From the NCBI RefSeq assembly GCF_000308475.2, contig NZ_BAFT02000075.1, forward strand, positions 1 through 64,000: DNA of 64,000 nt, in the 5' to 3' direction. Shown here piece after piece: positions 52,546 to 60,894 of the stretch. This DNA is from Nocardia brasiliensis NBRC 14402 (GTDB lineage: Bacteria; Actinomycetota; Actinomycetes; Mycobacteriales; Mycobacteriaceae). How positions within the stretch are numbered: the stretch's first letter is position 1; each line of letters begins with the position of its first letter. A program made the translations under genes and the position numbers. The notes beneath the pieces are model-generated. The model saw only the letters and a program-made list of their open reading frames with translations, was not told the DNA's origin and ran no database searches.

Positions 52546-52962
52546 ATGACCCAGGACCTCGACCTCCAGCAGGACGCGATCACCACGGTGCGGGAGTTCT
52601 TCTCCGCGCTCGAGCTAGGCGCCGTCGCCGAGGCGCTGGAACTGCTGCACCCCGAGGTGGTCTGGAAGAACTCCACGCTGCCCGCTCTCGGCGGCGGGCT
52701 GACGCGCAAGATCCTGCGCGGGCTGGAGCGCGACGCGCTCGGTTTCGAGGTGCAGATGCATCACATCGCCGCCGACGGCGACTTCGTGCTCACCGATCGC
52801 ACCGACGTGCTGCGGGTCGGTCCGGTGCGGGTGGCCTTCTGGGTGATGGGCACGCTCGAGGTGCGCGACGGCCGAATCATCCTGTGGGACGACCACTTCA
52901 GCTGGGAGAACCTGTTGCGCGGCGCGGTCGCCGGCGTCGCGCGGGCCGCGCTGTCGCGGTGA
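52546..52962 (+). CDS. Limonene-1,2-epoxide hydrolase family protein
   Basis: The 138-residue protein has the limonene-epoxide-hydrolase fold: EVVWKNSTLPALGG (about 38-51) and the catalytic trio in LTDRTDVL (Arg, Asp, about 84-91) and ILWDDHFSWENLLRG (Asp, about 111-125). It resembles EphG-type epoxide hydrolases and the LEH/SnoaL relatives. It ends 1 bp from the convergent GbsR gene. Confidence 0.85.
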   Translation: MTQDLDLQQDAITTVREFFSALELGAVAEALELLHPEVVWKNSTLPALGGGLTRKILRGLERDALGFEVQMHHIAADGDFVLTDRTDVLRVGPVRVAFWVMGTLEVRDGRIILWDDHFSWENLLRGAVAGVARAALSR

Positions 52963-52963
52963 G

Positions 52964-53668
52964 TCAGTCCCGTATTCGCTCCTGATCCAGCGCCTTTCGC
53001 CACCGCTCGGCGGATTCGATCATGTCGCGGCCGACGAACTCGAAAAAGCGGCTGGTCTCGTGCGCGCGGGCGCCGGCTGGGGTATCGACGCCGAGCACCT
53101 CGACGCCGCGCCGGGAGATCTCGGCGAGATCGTAGATCTGCTGCGCGCTGGTGAAAGTCGCGCGGACCCAAGCATGTTCGTCGACGACATAGCGCTCGCG
53201 CCGACTGCCGGCCTCGCGTTCGCGCCGGATCAGCCCCTGGGCTTCGAGAGCCTTGACCGCGGCCGAGACGGTCGCCGGGCTGACATGTAACTGCTCGACG
53301 AGTTCGGCGGCGGTGCGGCTGCCCGAATCGGTGAGATAGAGCGAGGTGAGCACGGCGGCCGCGGTGCGGGGCAGTCCGGACTTGGCCATCAACACGGTGA
53401 GTTGCTCGGCGAATTCGCGTAGCGCGCCCGCTCCCGGCGCGGGAGTCGTTGCGCCGGTTCGTGATCCGCTGCGCCGCGCACGCCGCTCGGTGGCCCGGTG
53501 TGCCCGGCCCGGGTGATAGCGGCTCGGCCCGCCGTTGCGGGTGACCTCACGGCTCACGGTCGAGGTCGGCCGCGCCAACTGCCGGGCGATCGCGGCATAG
53601 CCGATCCCTTCGGACAGGCCCTCGGCGATGAGCTCGCGCTCCTGCTCGGTCAATCTCCCGCCCGGCAT
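52964..53668 (-). CDS. GbsR/MarR regulator with IS30-type N-terminal helix-turn-helix
   Basis: The 234-residue protein joins two DNA-binding parts. N-terminal: LTEQERELIAEGLSEGIGYA and TSTVSREVTRNGG (about 6-46), as in IS30-type transposase helix-turn-helix. After an Arg-rich linker (about 55-80), a GbsR/MarR-type winged helix follows: LVEQLHVSPATVSAAVKALEA, with REREAGSRRERYVV as wing. The fusion is uncommon but seen in actinobacteria. It is divergent from the P450 operon and probably regulates it. Confidence 0.85.
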   Translation of the reverse strand: MPGGRLTEQERELIAEGLSEGIGYAAIARQLARPTSTVSREVTRNGGPSRYHPGRAHRATERRARRSGSRTGATTPAPGAGALREFAEQLTVLMAKSGLPRTAAAVLTSLYLTDSGSRTAAELVEQLHVSPATVSAAVKALEAQGLIRREREAGSRRERYVVDEHAWVRATFTSAQQIYDLAEISRRGVEVLGVDTPAGARAHETSRFFEFVGRDMIESAERWRKALDQERIRD

Positions 53669-53820
53669 GTGCGCCTCCCGTTCGTTCCGTGTGGTCGAGT
53701 ATTGCGCTCAGTCGCATGTCATTGCAACAAAGAGCGGTTGCCGGTGCATTCACCCGCATCCCCATTGCAACTCAAATTCGGCCTGTACCAGTATGTTCCA
53801 TGAAACGGCGATTTCTTTTA

Positions 53821-53856
53821 TTGACCTGATCTGAACCCAACGTAGCGTTCAGATCA
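53821..53856 (+). promoter_or_regulatory. P450 promoter with overlapping inverted-repeat operator
   Basis: A sigma-70-like TTGACC (53821-53826) is followed, after 16 bp, by TAGCGT (53843-53848). Overlapping them, TGATCTGAAC (53827-53836) and GTTCAGATCA (53847-53856) form a perfect 10-bp inverted repeat with a 10-bp spacer, consistent with repression of the P450 operon. Confidence 0.65.
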
Positions 53857-53889
53857 AGCCGAAAACACCATCGATTGAGGGGAATCGCC

Positions 53890-55071
53890 ATGAACGAGTC
53901 CTTGTCCGAGATCGTCGAGCTGCCGACCGTGCGACCGCCGGGGTGCCCGTTCGATCCGCCCGCGGAACTGGCGGCGCTGCGTCCGCTGGTGCCGTTCACC
54001 TTTCCGGACGACCACCGCGGCTGGCTCGCCACGGGTTACGCGACGGTGCGGGCGATCCTGGCCGATCCGCGTTTCAGCGTCCGCTACGAGCTGATCCACT
54101 ACCCGTTCGCCCCGATGGGCGAGATGCCGCCCGCCCTGCCCGGCGACATGCTCGGCGTCGACGCCCCGGCACACACCCGATACCGAAAGTTGCTGGCGGG
54201 CAAGTTCACTGTCCGGCGCATGGGACAGCTCACCGAACGGGTCGAGCAGATCACCGCCGACCATCTGGATGCCATGGCGCGCACCGGCGGTCCGGTGGAT
54301 CTGGTCGAGACGTTCGCCTTCCCGGTGCCCGCGCTGACCATCTGCGAACTGCTCGGGGTACCCCCAGTCGACCGGGACACCTTCCATCGCTTCCTCGTCG
54401 CCGCGAACAGCGTGAACTCGGATGTCGCTGATCGCAACGACGCATTCATCGAGGTGCAGGATTACATCCGGGAGCTGGTCGTGGCCAAGCGGGCCGCGCC
54501 CACCGACGACCTGCTCAGCGACCTCACCGGCACCGAACTCGCCGAAGACGAGCTCTCCGGTGTCGGCGCGCTGCTGCTGGGTGCGGGCCTGGACACCACG
54601 GCGAACATGATCGCGCTGGGCACCTTCGCGTTGCTCAGCCACCCCGATCAACTGGCCGAACTGCGGGCGCGGCCCGAACTCGCGGATCAGACGATCGAGG
54701 AGCTGATGCGCTATCTCACCATCACGCACACCTCGACCCGGGTCGCGCTCGAGGACGTCGAGATCGACGGGCAGCTGATCACGGCGGGCCAGACGGTCGC
54801 GCTGTCGTTCCAGGCGGCCGATCGCGACCCCGCCAAGTACGACGACCCGGACAGCTTCGATATCCGCCGCAACGCCGTCGGCCATCTCGGCTTCGGGCAC
54901 GGCCCGCACCAGTGTCTCGGTCAGCAGCTGGCGCGCGTCGAGATGCGGGTCGCGTTGCCCGCCTTGCTGACTCGGTTCCCGGCCCTGCGGCTCGCGGTGC
55001 CGCCCGAAGAGGTTCCGCTACGGCACGACATGGACATCTACGGCGTGCACCGGCTTCCGGTCACCTGGTAG
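53890..55071 (+). CDS. Cytochrome P450
   Basis: The 393-residue class I bacterial P450 has the I-helix GAGLDTT (231-237), the ExxR pair in EELMRY (E271, R274) and the heme-binding loop FGHGPHQCLGQ with Cys342. The ATG at 53890 follows GAGGGGA. A ferredoxin gene lies 13 bp downstream, its likely electron donor. The substrate cannot be told from sequence. Confidence 0.95.
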   Translation: MNESLSEIVELPTVRPPGCPFDPPAELAALRPLVPFTFPDDHRGWLATGYATVRAILADPRFSVRYELIHYPFAPMGEMPPALPGDMLGVDAPAHTRYRKLLAGKFTVRRMGQLTERVEQITADHLDAMARTGGPVDLVETFAFPVPALTICELLGVPPVDRDTFHRFLVAANSVNSDVADRNDAFIEVQDYIRELVVAKRAAPTDDLLSDLTGTELAEDELSGVGALLLGAGLDTTANMIALGTFALLSHPDQLAELRARPELADQTIEELMRYLTITHTSTRVALEDVEIDGQLITAGQTVALSFQAADRDPAKYDDPDSFDIRRNAVGHLGFGHGPHQCLGQQLARVEMRVALPALLTRFPALRLAVPPEEVPLRHDMDIYGVHRLPVTW

Positions 55072-55084
55072 GGAGGAGTACTCG

Positions 55085-55291
55085 ATGAAGATCACCGTCG
55101 ATCGGGACCGCTGCGTCGGCGCGGGGATGTGCGCGCTGCTCGCCCCCGCCGTGTTCGATCAGGACGCCGCGGACGGCCGGGTGTGGCTGCTCGATGCCGC
55201 GCCGCCGCCCGGGCAGCACACCGCGGCGCGGGAAGCGGAGCAGACCTGTCCGTCCGTGGCGATCTCGGTGACCGCCGCAGCGGACGCCTAG
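55085..55291 (+). CDS. Ferredoxin [3Fe-4S], P450 partner
   Basis: The 68-residue protein has Cys10, Cys16 and Cys55 (CVGAGMC ... TCPS), the three-Cys pattern of P450-associated [3Fe-4S] ferredoxins. GGAGG precedes its ATG. It is transcribed with the P450; no ferredoxin reductase gene is in this window. Confidence 0.92.
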   Translation: MKITVDRDRCVGAGMCALLAPAVFDQDAADGRVWLLDAAPPPGQHTAAREAEQTCPSVAISVTAAADA

Positions 55292-55308
55292 GTCTCCGGG
55301 TCGCCGAG

Positions 55309-55581
55309 TCAGCTGTGCTCGTTCAGGTATTCCAGATAGAACGGCCGCAACACCTCGGCGACCTCGCCGTCACCGGCGTGGATGTAGTCGTCGATCATCG
55401 GCAGCACGTACTTGATATCGGCCTCGCTCTCGCCGAGGTTGCCCGCGGCGGCCTCCGCGGCCGGGATCGAGGTGAGCAGCCGCCACAGGAACTTCACGTC
55501 CCCGTGTCGGACGGCAAGCTTCACCGCTCGGTCGTGCAGTTCCTTCGACGACAGCGTGTCCAGGTCCTCGTTACCGGCCAT
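55309..55581 (-). CDS. Conserved small helical protein, unknown function
   Basis: The 90-residue protein, from the ATG at 55581, is helical and acidic: LSSKELHDRAVKLAVRHGDV, IDDYIHAGDGEVAEVLRPF and a C-terminal YLEYLNEHS. It has no signal, no metal motif and no family that I recognise. The longer ORF to 55854 is low-complexity and rejected. Confidence 0.7.
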   Translation of the reverse strand: MAGNEDLDTLSSKELHDRAVKLAVRHGDVKFLWRLLTSIPAAEAAAGNLGESEADIKYVLPMIDDYIHAGDGEVAEVLRPFYLEYLNEHS

Positions 55582-55939
55582 ACCAGCGACTGTAGCGGGC
55601 CGCGCCGGATGCGGGCCGGGACCGCACCGGCGCATCGCCGGCCCGCGCCGACCGGCAGCGACGACCCGGCGATCGCGGCCGGGGCGTGTGGTTAACGACA
55701 AATTCACGGACACGCCTACCTGTGCGGAAGCGGGGAAGCGTGGTTCGGCGGTAGCGTCGGTGGTGCGGGCCGCGGCGGTGTGGCTCGTACGGGAGGTCCT
55801 GACCGTGACTGAGCTATTCAGTACGAGGGGGCCGGCACCCGGCCCTCGTGGCATCTGACGGCAACGTCGGGTCCATCAGGACGGACCGGTCCAGCGAGAT
55901 CGTTCGTGCGGGTGCCGCGCGGACAAAGAGGAGCCCACC
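55582..55939 (+). promoter_or_regulatory. Gene-poor leader upstream of phoH2
   Basis: Contains a possible small ORF from GTG 55689 (VVNDKFTDTPTCAEAG ... ending PGPRGI at 55858) and a GC-rich hairpin around 55827-55850 (GAGGG.GCCGG / CCGGCCCTC). In mycobacteria an antitoxin-like ORF (phoAT) precedes phoH2, but I cannot show homology here. Confidence 0.35.
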
Positions 55940-57325
55940 GTGACTGCTTCACGCTCCGTTCCCGCTCCCTCGGCGCAATCCCGTTCCGCGAAAGGCGGAA
56001 CCGCCGCGAAGGGGGCACACCCCTCGCATTCCCCGGCCGATACCTTCGTCATCGACACGTCGGTCCTGTTGTCCGATCCCTGGGCTTTCACCCGTTTCGG
56101 CGAACACGACGTCGTGCTTCCGCTGGTGGTCATCAGCGAACTCGAAGGCAAGCGGCATCACCACGAACTGGGCTGGTTCGCGCGGGAAGCCCTGCGCAAC
56201 CTGGATGATCTGCGCCTGCAGCACGGCAGGCTGGATCAGCAGGTGCCGATCGGCACCGAGGGCGGAACGCTGCAGGTGGAACTGAACCACACCGATCCCG
56301 CGGTCCTTCCGGTCGGCTTCCGCACCGACACCAATGATTCCCGAATCCTGGCGTGCGCACTCAATCTCGCGGCCGAGGGCCGCCAGGTGGTGCTCGTGTC
56401 GAAGGACATTCCGCTGCGGGTCAAAGCGAGTGCGGTGGGCTTACAGGCCGACGAATATCACGCGCAGGACGTCGTCACCTCCGGCTGGTCCGGCATGGTG
56501 GAGCTCGACGTCAGCTCGGCCCAGATCGACCAGCTCTACGCGGAGTCCGTGCTGGATCTCGATGGCGCGCGGGAACTGCCGTGCCACACCGGAATCCGGC
56601 TCCTCGGCAGCAGTTCCAGCGCGCTCGGCCGGGTCACCCCGGACAAGCGGGTCCAGCTGGTGCGCGAGCGCGAGGCGTTCGGCCTGCACGGCCGCTCCGC
56701 CGAGCAGCGCATCGCCCTGGATCTGCTGCTGGACGAGAGCGTCGGCATCGTCTCGCTCGGCGGCCGGGCGGGCACCGGTAAATCCGCGCTCGCGCTGACC
56801 GCGGGCCTGGAGGCGGTGCTGGAGCGGCGCACCCAGCGCAAAGTGGTGGTGTTCCGGCCGCTCTACGCCGTCGGTGGCCAGGAACTCGGCTATCTGCCGG
56901 GTAGTGAGAGCGAGAAGATGGGCCCCTGGGCGCAGGCGGTCTTCGACACGCTCGACGGGCTGGCCAGTCGCGAGGTGATGGAGGAGGTGCTCAGTCGCGA
57001 CATGCTGGAGGTGTTGCCGCTCACCCACATTCGTGGCCGATCGCTGCACGACTCCTTCGTGATCGTGGACGAGGCGCAGTCGCTGGAACGCAATGTGCTG
57101 CTCACCGTGCTCAGCCGGCTCGGCACCGGTTCGCGGGTGGTGCTCACCCACGACGTGGCCCAGCGGGACAACCTGCGGGTCGGCAGGCACGACGGTGTGG
57201 CCGCGGTGATCGAGAAGCTGAAGGGTCACCCGTTGTTTGCTCACATCACGCTCACCCGCAGCGAGCGTTCGCCGATTGCGGCGCTCGTCACAGAGATGCT
57301 GGAGGAGTACGGGCCCAACGCCTGA
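55940..57325 (+). CDS. phoH2: PhoH2: PIN-domain RNase fused to PhoH ATPase
   Basis: The 461-residue protein joins an N-terminal PIN nuclease (about 35-180; acidic residues D39 in FVIDTSVLL, E67 and D133 in TDTNDSRIL) and a C-terminal PhoH-type ATPase. The latter has the Walker A GGRAGTGKS (274-282) and the Walker B segment SFVIVDEAQS, followed by LTHDVAQRDN. It unwinds and cuts RNA in mycobacteria. The GTG start follows AGAGGAG. All key residues are present. Confidence 0.93.
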   Translation: MTASRSVPAPSAQSRSAKGGTAAKGAHPSHSPADTFVIDTSVLLSDPWAFTRFGEHDVVLPLVVISELEGKRHHHELGWFAREALRNLDDLRLQHGRLDQQVPIGTEGGTLQVELNHTDPAVLPVGFRTDTNDSRILACALNLAAEGRQVVLVSKDIPLRVKASAVGLQADEYHAQDVVTSGWSGMVELDVSSAQIDQLYAESVLDLDGARELPCHTGIRLLGSSSSALGRVTPDKRVQLVREREAFGLHGRSAEQRIALDLLLDESVGIVSLGGRAGTGKSALALTAGLEAVLERRTQRKVVVFRPLYAVGGQELGYLPGSESEKMGPWAQAVFDTLDGLASREVMEEVLSRDMLEVLPLTHIRGRSLHDSFVIVDEAQSLERNVLLTVLSRLGTGSRVVLTHDVAQRDNLRVGRHDGVAAVIEKLKGHPLFAHITLTRSERSPIAALVTEMLEEYGPNA

Positions 57326-57385
57326 TCTGGGCGGTGTGTTTCGCCGAATAGTCGACGGGTAATATCCCGGCCATAGCTGTTCCGC

Positions 57386-57422
57386 ATGACCCGGCGTGTC
57401 ACTTGATGATTCGCCGGGTCAT
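57386..57422 (+). terminator. Hairpin after phoH2
   Basis: Perfect 11-bp arms (ATGACCCGGCG and its complement) with a 15-nt loop, 60 bp after the phoH2 stop; no T tract. Confidence 0.55.
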
Positions 57423-57500
57423 TGCTGAACATCGGCCTAGGCTGCCAGCGGCGTCACCGTGCCGGGGACGTCCGCGGTAGCCACTTTCGAGAGGATGGAA

Positions 57501-58037
57501 ATGCACCACTTCGCTCGACGAACGGCTGGATACACTGCCCTGCTCGCGGCCGCTGGCCTGATCGTCGCGGGTTGCAGCAAGGACGACGACAAGAACGACG
57601 ACAACGCCGCGGCGTCGGTCACGGCCACCTCGGCCGCGATGCACAGCGGAGAAGAGCACGCCTCGGGTGCCGCGGAGGAGACCAAGATCGCCACGCAGCG
57701 TGGCGAACTCACCGTTTCCGGCGACATCTTCGACAAGTACATGCAGAGCGGCGGCCCGACCGGCGCCCTCGGCGCTCCGCTGGAGGCGCAGGAGTCCGGT
57801 CCCGAGGAGGGCAAGTACCAGGACTTCGTCGGCGGCACGGTCTACAAGGCCAAAGACGGCCAGGCGCACATCGTCTGGGGCGAGATCCGCAAGGCGTGGG
57901 AGGAGAACGGCGGTGCCATGGGCAAGCTGGGCTACCCCACCAGCGACGAGAAGGACATCGCCGGCGGCAAGGAGAGCGACTTCACCGGGGGCACCATCAC
58001 CTGGGTGGACGGCAAGACTACCGTCACGATGAAGTAG
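57501..58037 (+). CDS. LGFP-repeat lipoprotein
   Basis: The 178-residue lipoprotein starts at ATG 57501 (GAGAGG 6 nt upstream) and has its lipobox at IVAGC (Cys25). After an acidic linker (KDDDKNDDN) it contains LGFP-type repeats with the marks LGAPLEAQ (about 89-96) and KLGYPTSDE (about 147-155). LGFP repeats anchor proteins to the mycolic acid cell wall layer, so this may be a wall-associated protein. A terminator follows. Confidence 0.88.
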   Translation: MHHFARRTAGYTALLAAAGLIVAGCSKDDDKNDDNAAASVTATSAAMHSGEEHASGAAEETKIATQRGELTVSGDIFDKYMQSGGPTGALGAPLEAQESGPEEGKYQDFVGGTVYKAKDGQAHIVWGEIRKAWEENGGAMGKLGYPTSDEKDIAGGKESDFTGGTITWVDGKTTVTMK

Positions 58038-58047
58038 TTGGCACTTC

Positions 58048-58081
58048 GGCGTCCGGGGCCGCCACGGCGGTCCCGGACGCC
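58048..58081 (+). terminator. Terminator of the LGFP lipoprotein gene
   Basis: Perfect arms GGCGTCCGGG and CCCGGACGCC, with an inner GCCGCC/GGCGGT pairing. Confidence 0.7.
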
Positions 58082-58138
58082 CGTCCGGTCTCATTCATTG
58101 AATCCCCGTATCACGGGCTCAACCGCTAGGTTGTCTAG

Positions 58139-58993
58139 GTGCAAACTCTCTTGACCGATCGCGAGTTGCTCGAATCGCTCGAGCTGGACGTGGAATCCAC
58201 CCTGCGCCGTCACATCGACGTCGCCGACGGGTGGCAGCCGCACGACTACGTGCCGTGGGACGACGGCCGTAACTTCTCGTTCCTCGGTGGTATCGACTGG
58301 GATCCGGAGCAGTCCGAACTCAGCGAGGTGGCCAAGCTGGCCTTGACCGTCAGCGTGCTCATCGCGGACAACCTGCCCTCGTACCATCGCGAGCTCGGCA
58401 AGTACCTGCGCACCGGGGCCTGGTGGCGCTGGGTCGGCCGCTGGACCGCCGAGGAGAACCGCCACGAGATCTTGATCCGCAACTTCCTCATGGTGACCAG
58501 GTCGGTGGACCCGGTCGAACTGGAGCGGATGCGGATGGCACACATGACCACCGGCTTCCGCCGCCCCGGCATGCACCTGCTCGACGTGCTCGCCGCGTGC
58601 GCCTTCGAAGAGGTCGCCGCCGCGATCCGGCACCGCAACACCGCCGCGCTGAACGAGAGCCCGATGGTCACCGCGATCGCCGAGCGCATCGCGCGCGACG
58701 ACGAACTGCAGGCCGAGTTCTTCGCGAAGATGGTCGAGGCGGGCTTCAACGTGGCGCCGGATCAGACGATGCGGGCCATCGCCGATCGGATCGCCGATTT
58801 CGCGGTGCCGTCGGTGACCCTGGCCGACGGGCGCAACAGCGACGATGTGCTCGCCGAAGCCGGGATCTACGATCCGGCGCGCCAGGACGAGCTGGTTTTC
58901 AAGCCGCTGCTGCAGCGGTGGAACGTTTTCACGCGTACCGATCTCGGTGATGCGGGTGAAAAGGCCCGCGAGGAACTTTCCCACCTGCGCTGA
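58139..58993 (+). CDS. desA2: Acyl-ACP desaturase DesA2-like
   Basis: The 284-residue protein fits the ferritin-like acyl-ACP desaturase family: EENRHE (105-110) is the first iron-binding motif, while the second (ERIARDDELQAEFF region, about 179-192) lacks the canonical DEKRHE, as is known for DesA2. Catalysis may therefore be altered; in M. tuberculosis DesA2 is essential but its exact reaction is debated. Begins at GTG 58139. A terminator at 59006 follows. Confidence 0.9.
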   Translation: MQTLLTDRELLESLELDVESTLRRHIDVADGWQPHDYVPWDDGRNFSFLGGIDWDPEQSELSEVAKLALTVSVLIADNLPSYHRELGKYLRTGAWWRWVGRWTAEENRHEILIRNFLMVTRSVDPVELERMRMAHMTTGFRRPGMHLLDVLAACAFEEVAAAIRHRNTAALNESPMVTAIAERIARDDELQAEFFAKMVEAGFNVAPDQTMRAIADRIADFAVPSVTLADGRNSDDVLAEAGIYDPARQDELVFKPLLQRWNVFTRTDLGDAGEKAREELSHLR

Positions 58994-59005
58994 ATTACTC
59001 CCGGT

Positions 59006-59040
59006 CGGCGCCAGGATTTCTGGCGCCGGCCGGTTTTCTT
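59006..59040 (+). terminator. Terminator after desA2
   Basis: Arms CGGCGCCAG and CTGGCGCCG enclose a short loop, followed by CCGGTTTTCTT with a T run. Confidence 0.8.
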
Positions 59041-59135
59041 TCTGCTCTCGTGAAAATGTGGTGAAACACACGTCGTATAGCCAGCGATTAGCTGTGTGTA
59101 CGCCCGCTTCGGCGGGAGCAAGAAAGGAAAGAACA

Positions 59136-59222
59136 ATGATCAGTGCAATTCTCGGCGGTCTTCTCGCTCTGGCCACGGTCGGCGCAGGCGCGTTCCTCGC
59201 GGCACTCGGCATCTTCCTGTGA
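59136..59222 (+). CDS. 28-residue hydrophobic membrane peptide
   Basis: An ATG with AGAAAGGAAAG 5-15 nt upstream opens a 28-codon ORF, MISAILGGLLALATVGAG then AFLAALGIFL, that would span the membrane once. It lies between the desA2 terminator and its own perfect hairpin terminator (59229-59265), which strongly supports an independent transcript. It does not match a family that I recognise. Confidence 0.65.
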   Translation: MISAILGGLLALATVGAGAFLAALGIFL

Positions 59223-59228
59223 TGCCCG

Positions 59229-59275
59229 GCGCGGGTACGTCCGACTTCGACTGACGTACCCGCGCGCACGTTTTT
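59229..59275 (+). terminator. Terminator of the 28-residue peptide gene
   Basis: Perfect 12-bp arms GCGCGGGTACGT and ACGTACCCGCGC, followed by GCACGTTTTT. Confidence 0.9.
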
Positions 59276-59279
59276 CGGA

Positions 59280-59318
59280 CGTCACGTCGGTGCAGTTCGC
59301 AGCGCATCCGACGTGACG
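59280..59318 (-). terminator. Hairpin at the end of fum
   Basis: Arms CGTCACGTCGG (59280-59290) and CCGACGTGACG (59308-59318) are perfect; no T run on the fum side. Confidence 0.55.
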
Positions 59319-59332
59319 CTCGAAGAGTATTT

Positions 59333-60736
59333 CTATTTCCCGTCTTTCACCTTCGCCATCGACAGCACATCCAATCGGCGGTCGAGTTCTGCTTCGGTGA
59401 GTTTCTCGTCGAGCAGGCCGCGGTCGATGACGGTCTGTCGAATTGTCTTCTTGTTCTTCAACGCTTCCTTGGCTACCGCGGCGGCCTCCTCGTAACCGAT
59501 CGCCGAATTCAGCGGCGTCACAATGGACGGCGACGATTCGGCAAGCGTGCGCAGGTGTTCCACATTCGCGACCAAACCGTGCACGCACTTGTCCGCGAAC
59601 AGCCGGGAAACGTTGGCGAGCAAGCGAATCGATTCGAGCAGATTGCGCGCCATCACCGGAATGTAGACGTTCAGTTCGAACGCGCCGTTCGCGCCGCCGA
59701 AGGCGACCGCGGCATCGTTGCCGATGACCTGAGCGGCGACCTGCGTCACCGCCTCGGGCAGCACGGGATTCACCTTGCCGGGCATGATCGAACTGCCGGG
59801 CTGCAGATCGGGCAGCTGGAGTTCACCGAGACCGGTGAGCGGGCCCGAACCCATCCAGCGAATGTCGTTGGCGACCTTGGTGAGGCTCACCGCGACGGTG
59901 CGCACCGCCCCCGACGCCTCCACCAGACCATCCCGGGCGGCCTGCGCCTCGAAGTGATCGCGCGCCTCGCGCAGCGCGTCGATCCCGGTCGCGCGGACCA
60001 GTTCCGCGACGACCTTGCCGCCGAAGCCGTCCGGCGCGTTCAGGCCGCTGCCCACCGCGGTGCCGCCGATCGGCAGCTCACCGAGGCGCGGCAGGGTCGC
60101 CATCACGCGGTCGATGCTCGCGGCGATCTGCCGGGTGTACCCGCCGAACTCCTGGCCGAGCGTCACCGGGACCGCGTCCATCAGGTGGGTGCGGCCGGAC
60201 TTGACCACCGTCCGCCACTCGGTCGACTTGTCCAGCAGCGCGAGCCGCAGATGCTCCAGCGCGGGCACCAGGTCGGTGATCACGGCCTCGGTGGCGGCCA
60301 GGTGCACGGCCGTCGGGAAGGTGTCGTTGGACGACTGGGACATGTTCACGTCGTCGTTCGGATGCACGGTGACGCCGTTGGCCTTCGCGATCGAGGCGAT
60401 CACCTCGTTGGCGTTCATGTTCGAGCTGGTGCCCGAGCCGGTCTGGAACACATCGATCGGGAACTGGTCGTCGTGCGCGCCCGCGGCGATCTCGTTCGCG
60501 GCGGCGATGATGGCGTCCGCCTTGGCCGGATCGAGCAGGCCGAGGTCCTTGTTCACCTTGGCGCAGGCGCCCTTCAGCAGTCCGAGCGCGCGGATCTGCG
60601 CGCGCTCCAGGCCGCGTCCGCTGATCGGGAAGTTCTCCACGGCCCGCTGGGTCTGCGCCCGCCACAGCGCATCCACCGGGACCCGGACCTCGCCCATGGT
60701 GTCGTGCTCGATGCGGTACTGCGTCTCGTCTGCCAT
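59333..60736 (-). CDS. fum: Fumarase, class II
   Basis: The 467-residue enzyme interconverts fumarate and malate in the TCA cycle. Family signature GSSIMPGKVNP (about 322-332) and substrate-site segments SGTSSNMNAN and SSNDTFPTAVH are intact. The ATG at 60736 gives MADETQYRIEHDTMG; the longer ORF upstream is not conserved. Next to glpX, as in M. tuberculosis Rv1098c-Rv1099c. Confidence 0.96.
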   Translation of the reverse strand: MADETQYRIEHDTMGEVRVPVDALWRAQTQRAVENFPISGRGLERAQIRALGLLKGACAKVNKDLGLLDPAKADAIIAAANEIAAGAHDDQFPIDVFQTGSGTSSNMNANEVIASIAKANGVTVHPNDDVNMSQSSNDTFPTAVHLAATEAVITDLVPALEHLRLALLDKSTEWRTVVKSGRTHLMDAVPVTLGQEFGGYTRQIAASIDRVMATLPRLGELPIGGTAVGSGLNAPDGFGGKVVAELVRATGIDALREARDHFEAQAARDGLVEASGAVRTVAVSLTKVANDIRWMGSGPLTGLGELQLPDLQPGSSIMPGKVNPVLPEAVTQVAAQVIGNDAAVAFGGANGAFELNVYIPVMARNLLESIRLLANVSRLFADKCVHGLVANVEHLRTLAESSPSIVTPLNSAIGYEEAAAVAKEALKNKKTIRQTVIDRGLLDEKLTEAELDRRLDVLSMAKVKDGK

Positions 60737-60838
60737 GTTTCCGACCATATGCCCGAGCGGAGCGCAGTGGGGCTGCCACGCCTGTAGTGATTCGCACACC
60801 GCCGTGGCAGCATCGATCGGGAATAGGGGTGCCGGCAC

Positions 60839-60873
60839 GAAAAAGGCGCGCGGGCGGATGTGCCTGCGCGCCT
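60839..60873 (-). terminator. Terminator after glpX (minus strand)
   Basis: Arms AAGGCGCGCAGGC and GCCCGCGCGCCTT (one mismatch) read on the minus strand and end with TTTTT. Confidence 0.75.
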
Positions 60874-60894
60874 TGATCTATGCCTAGGTCCCGG

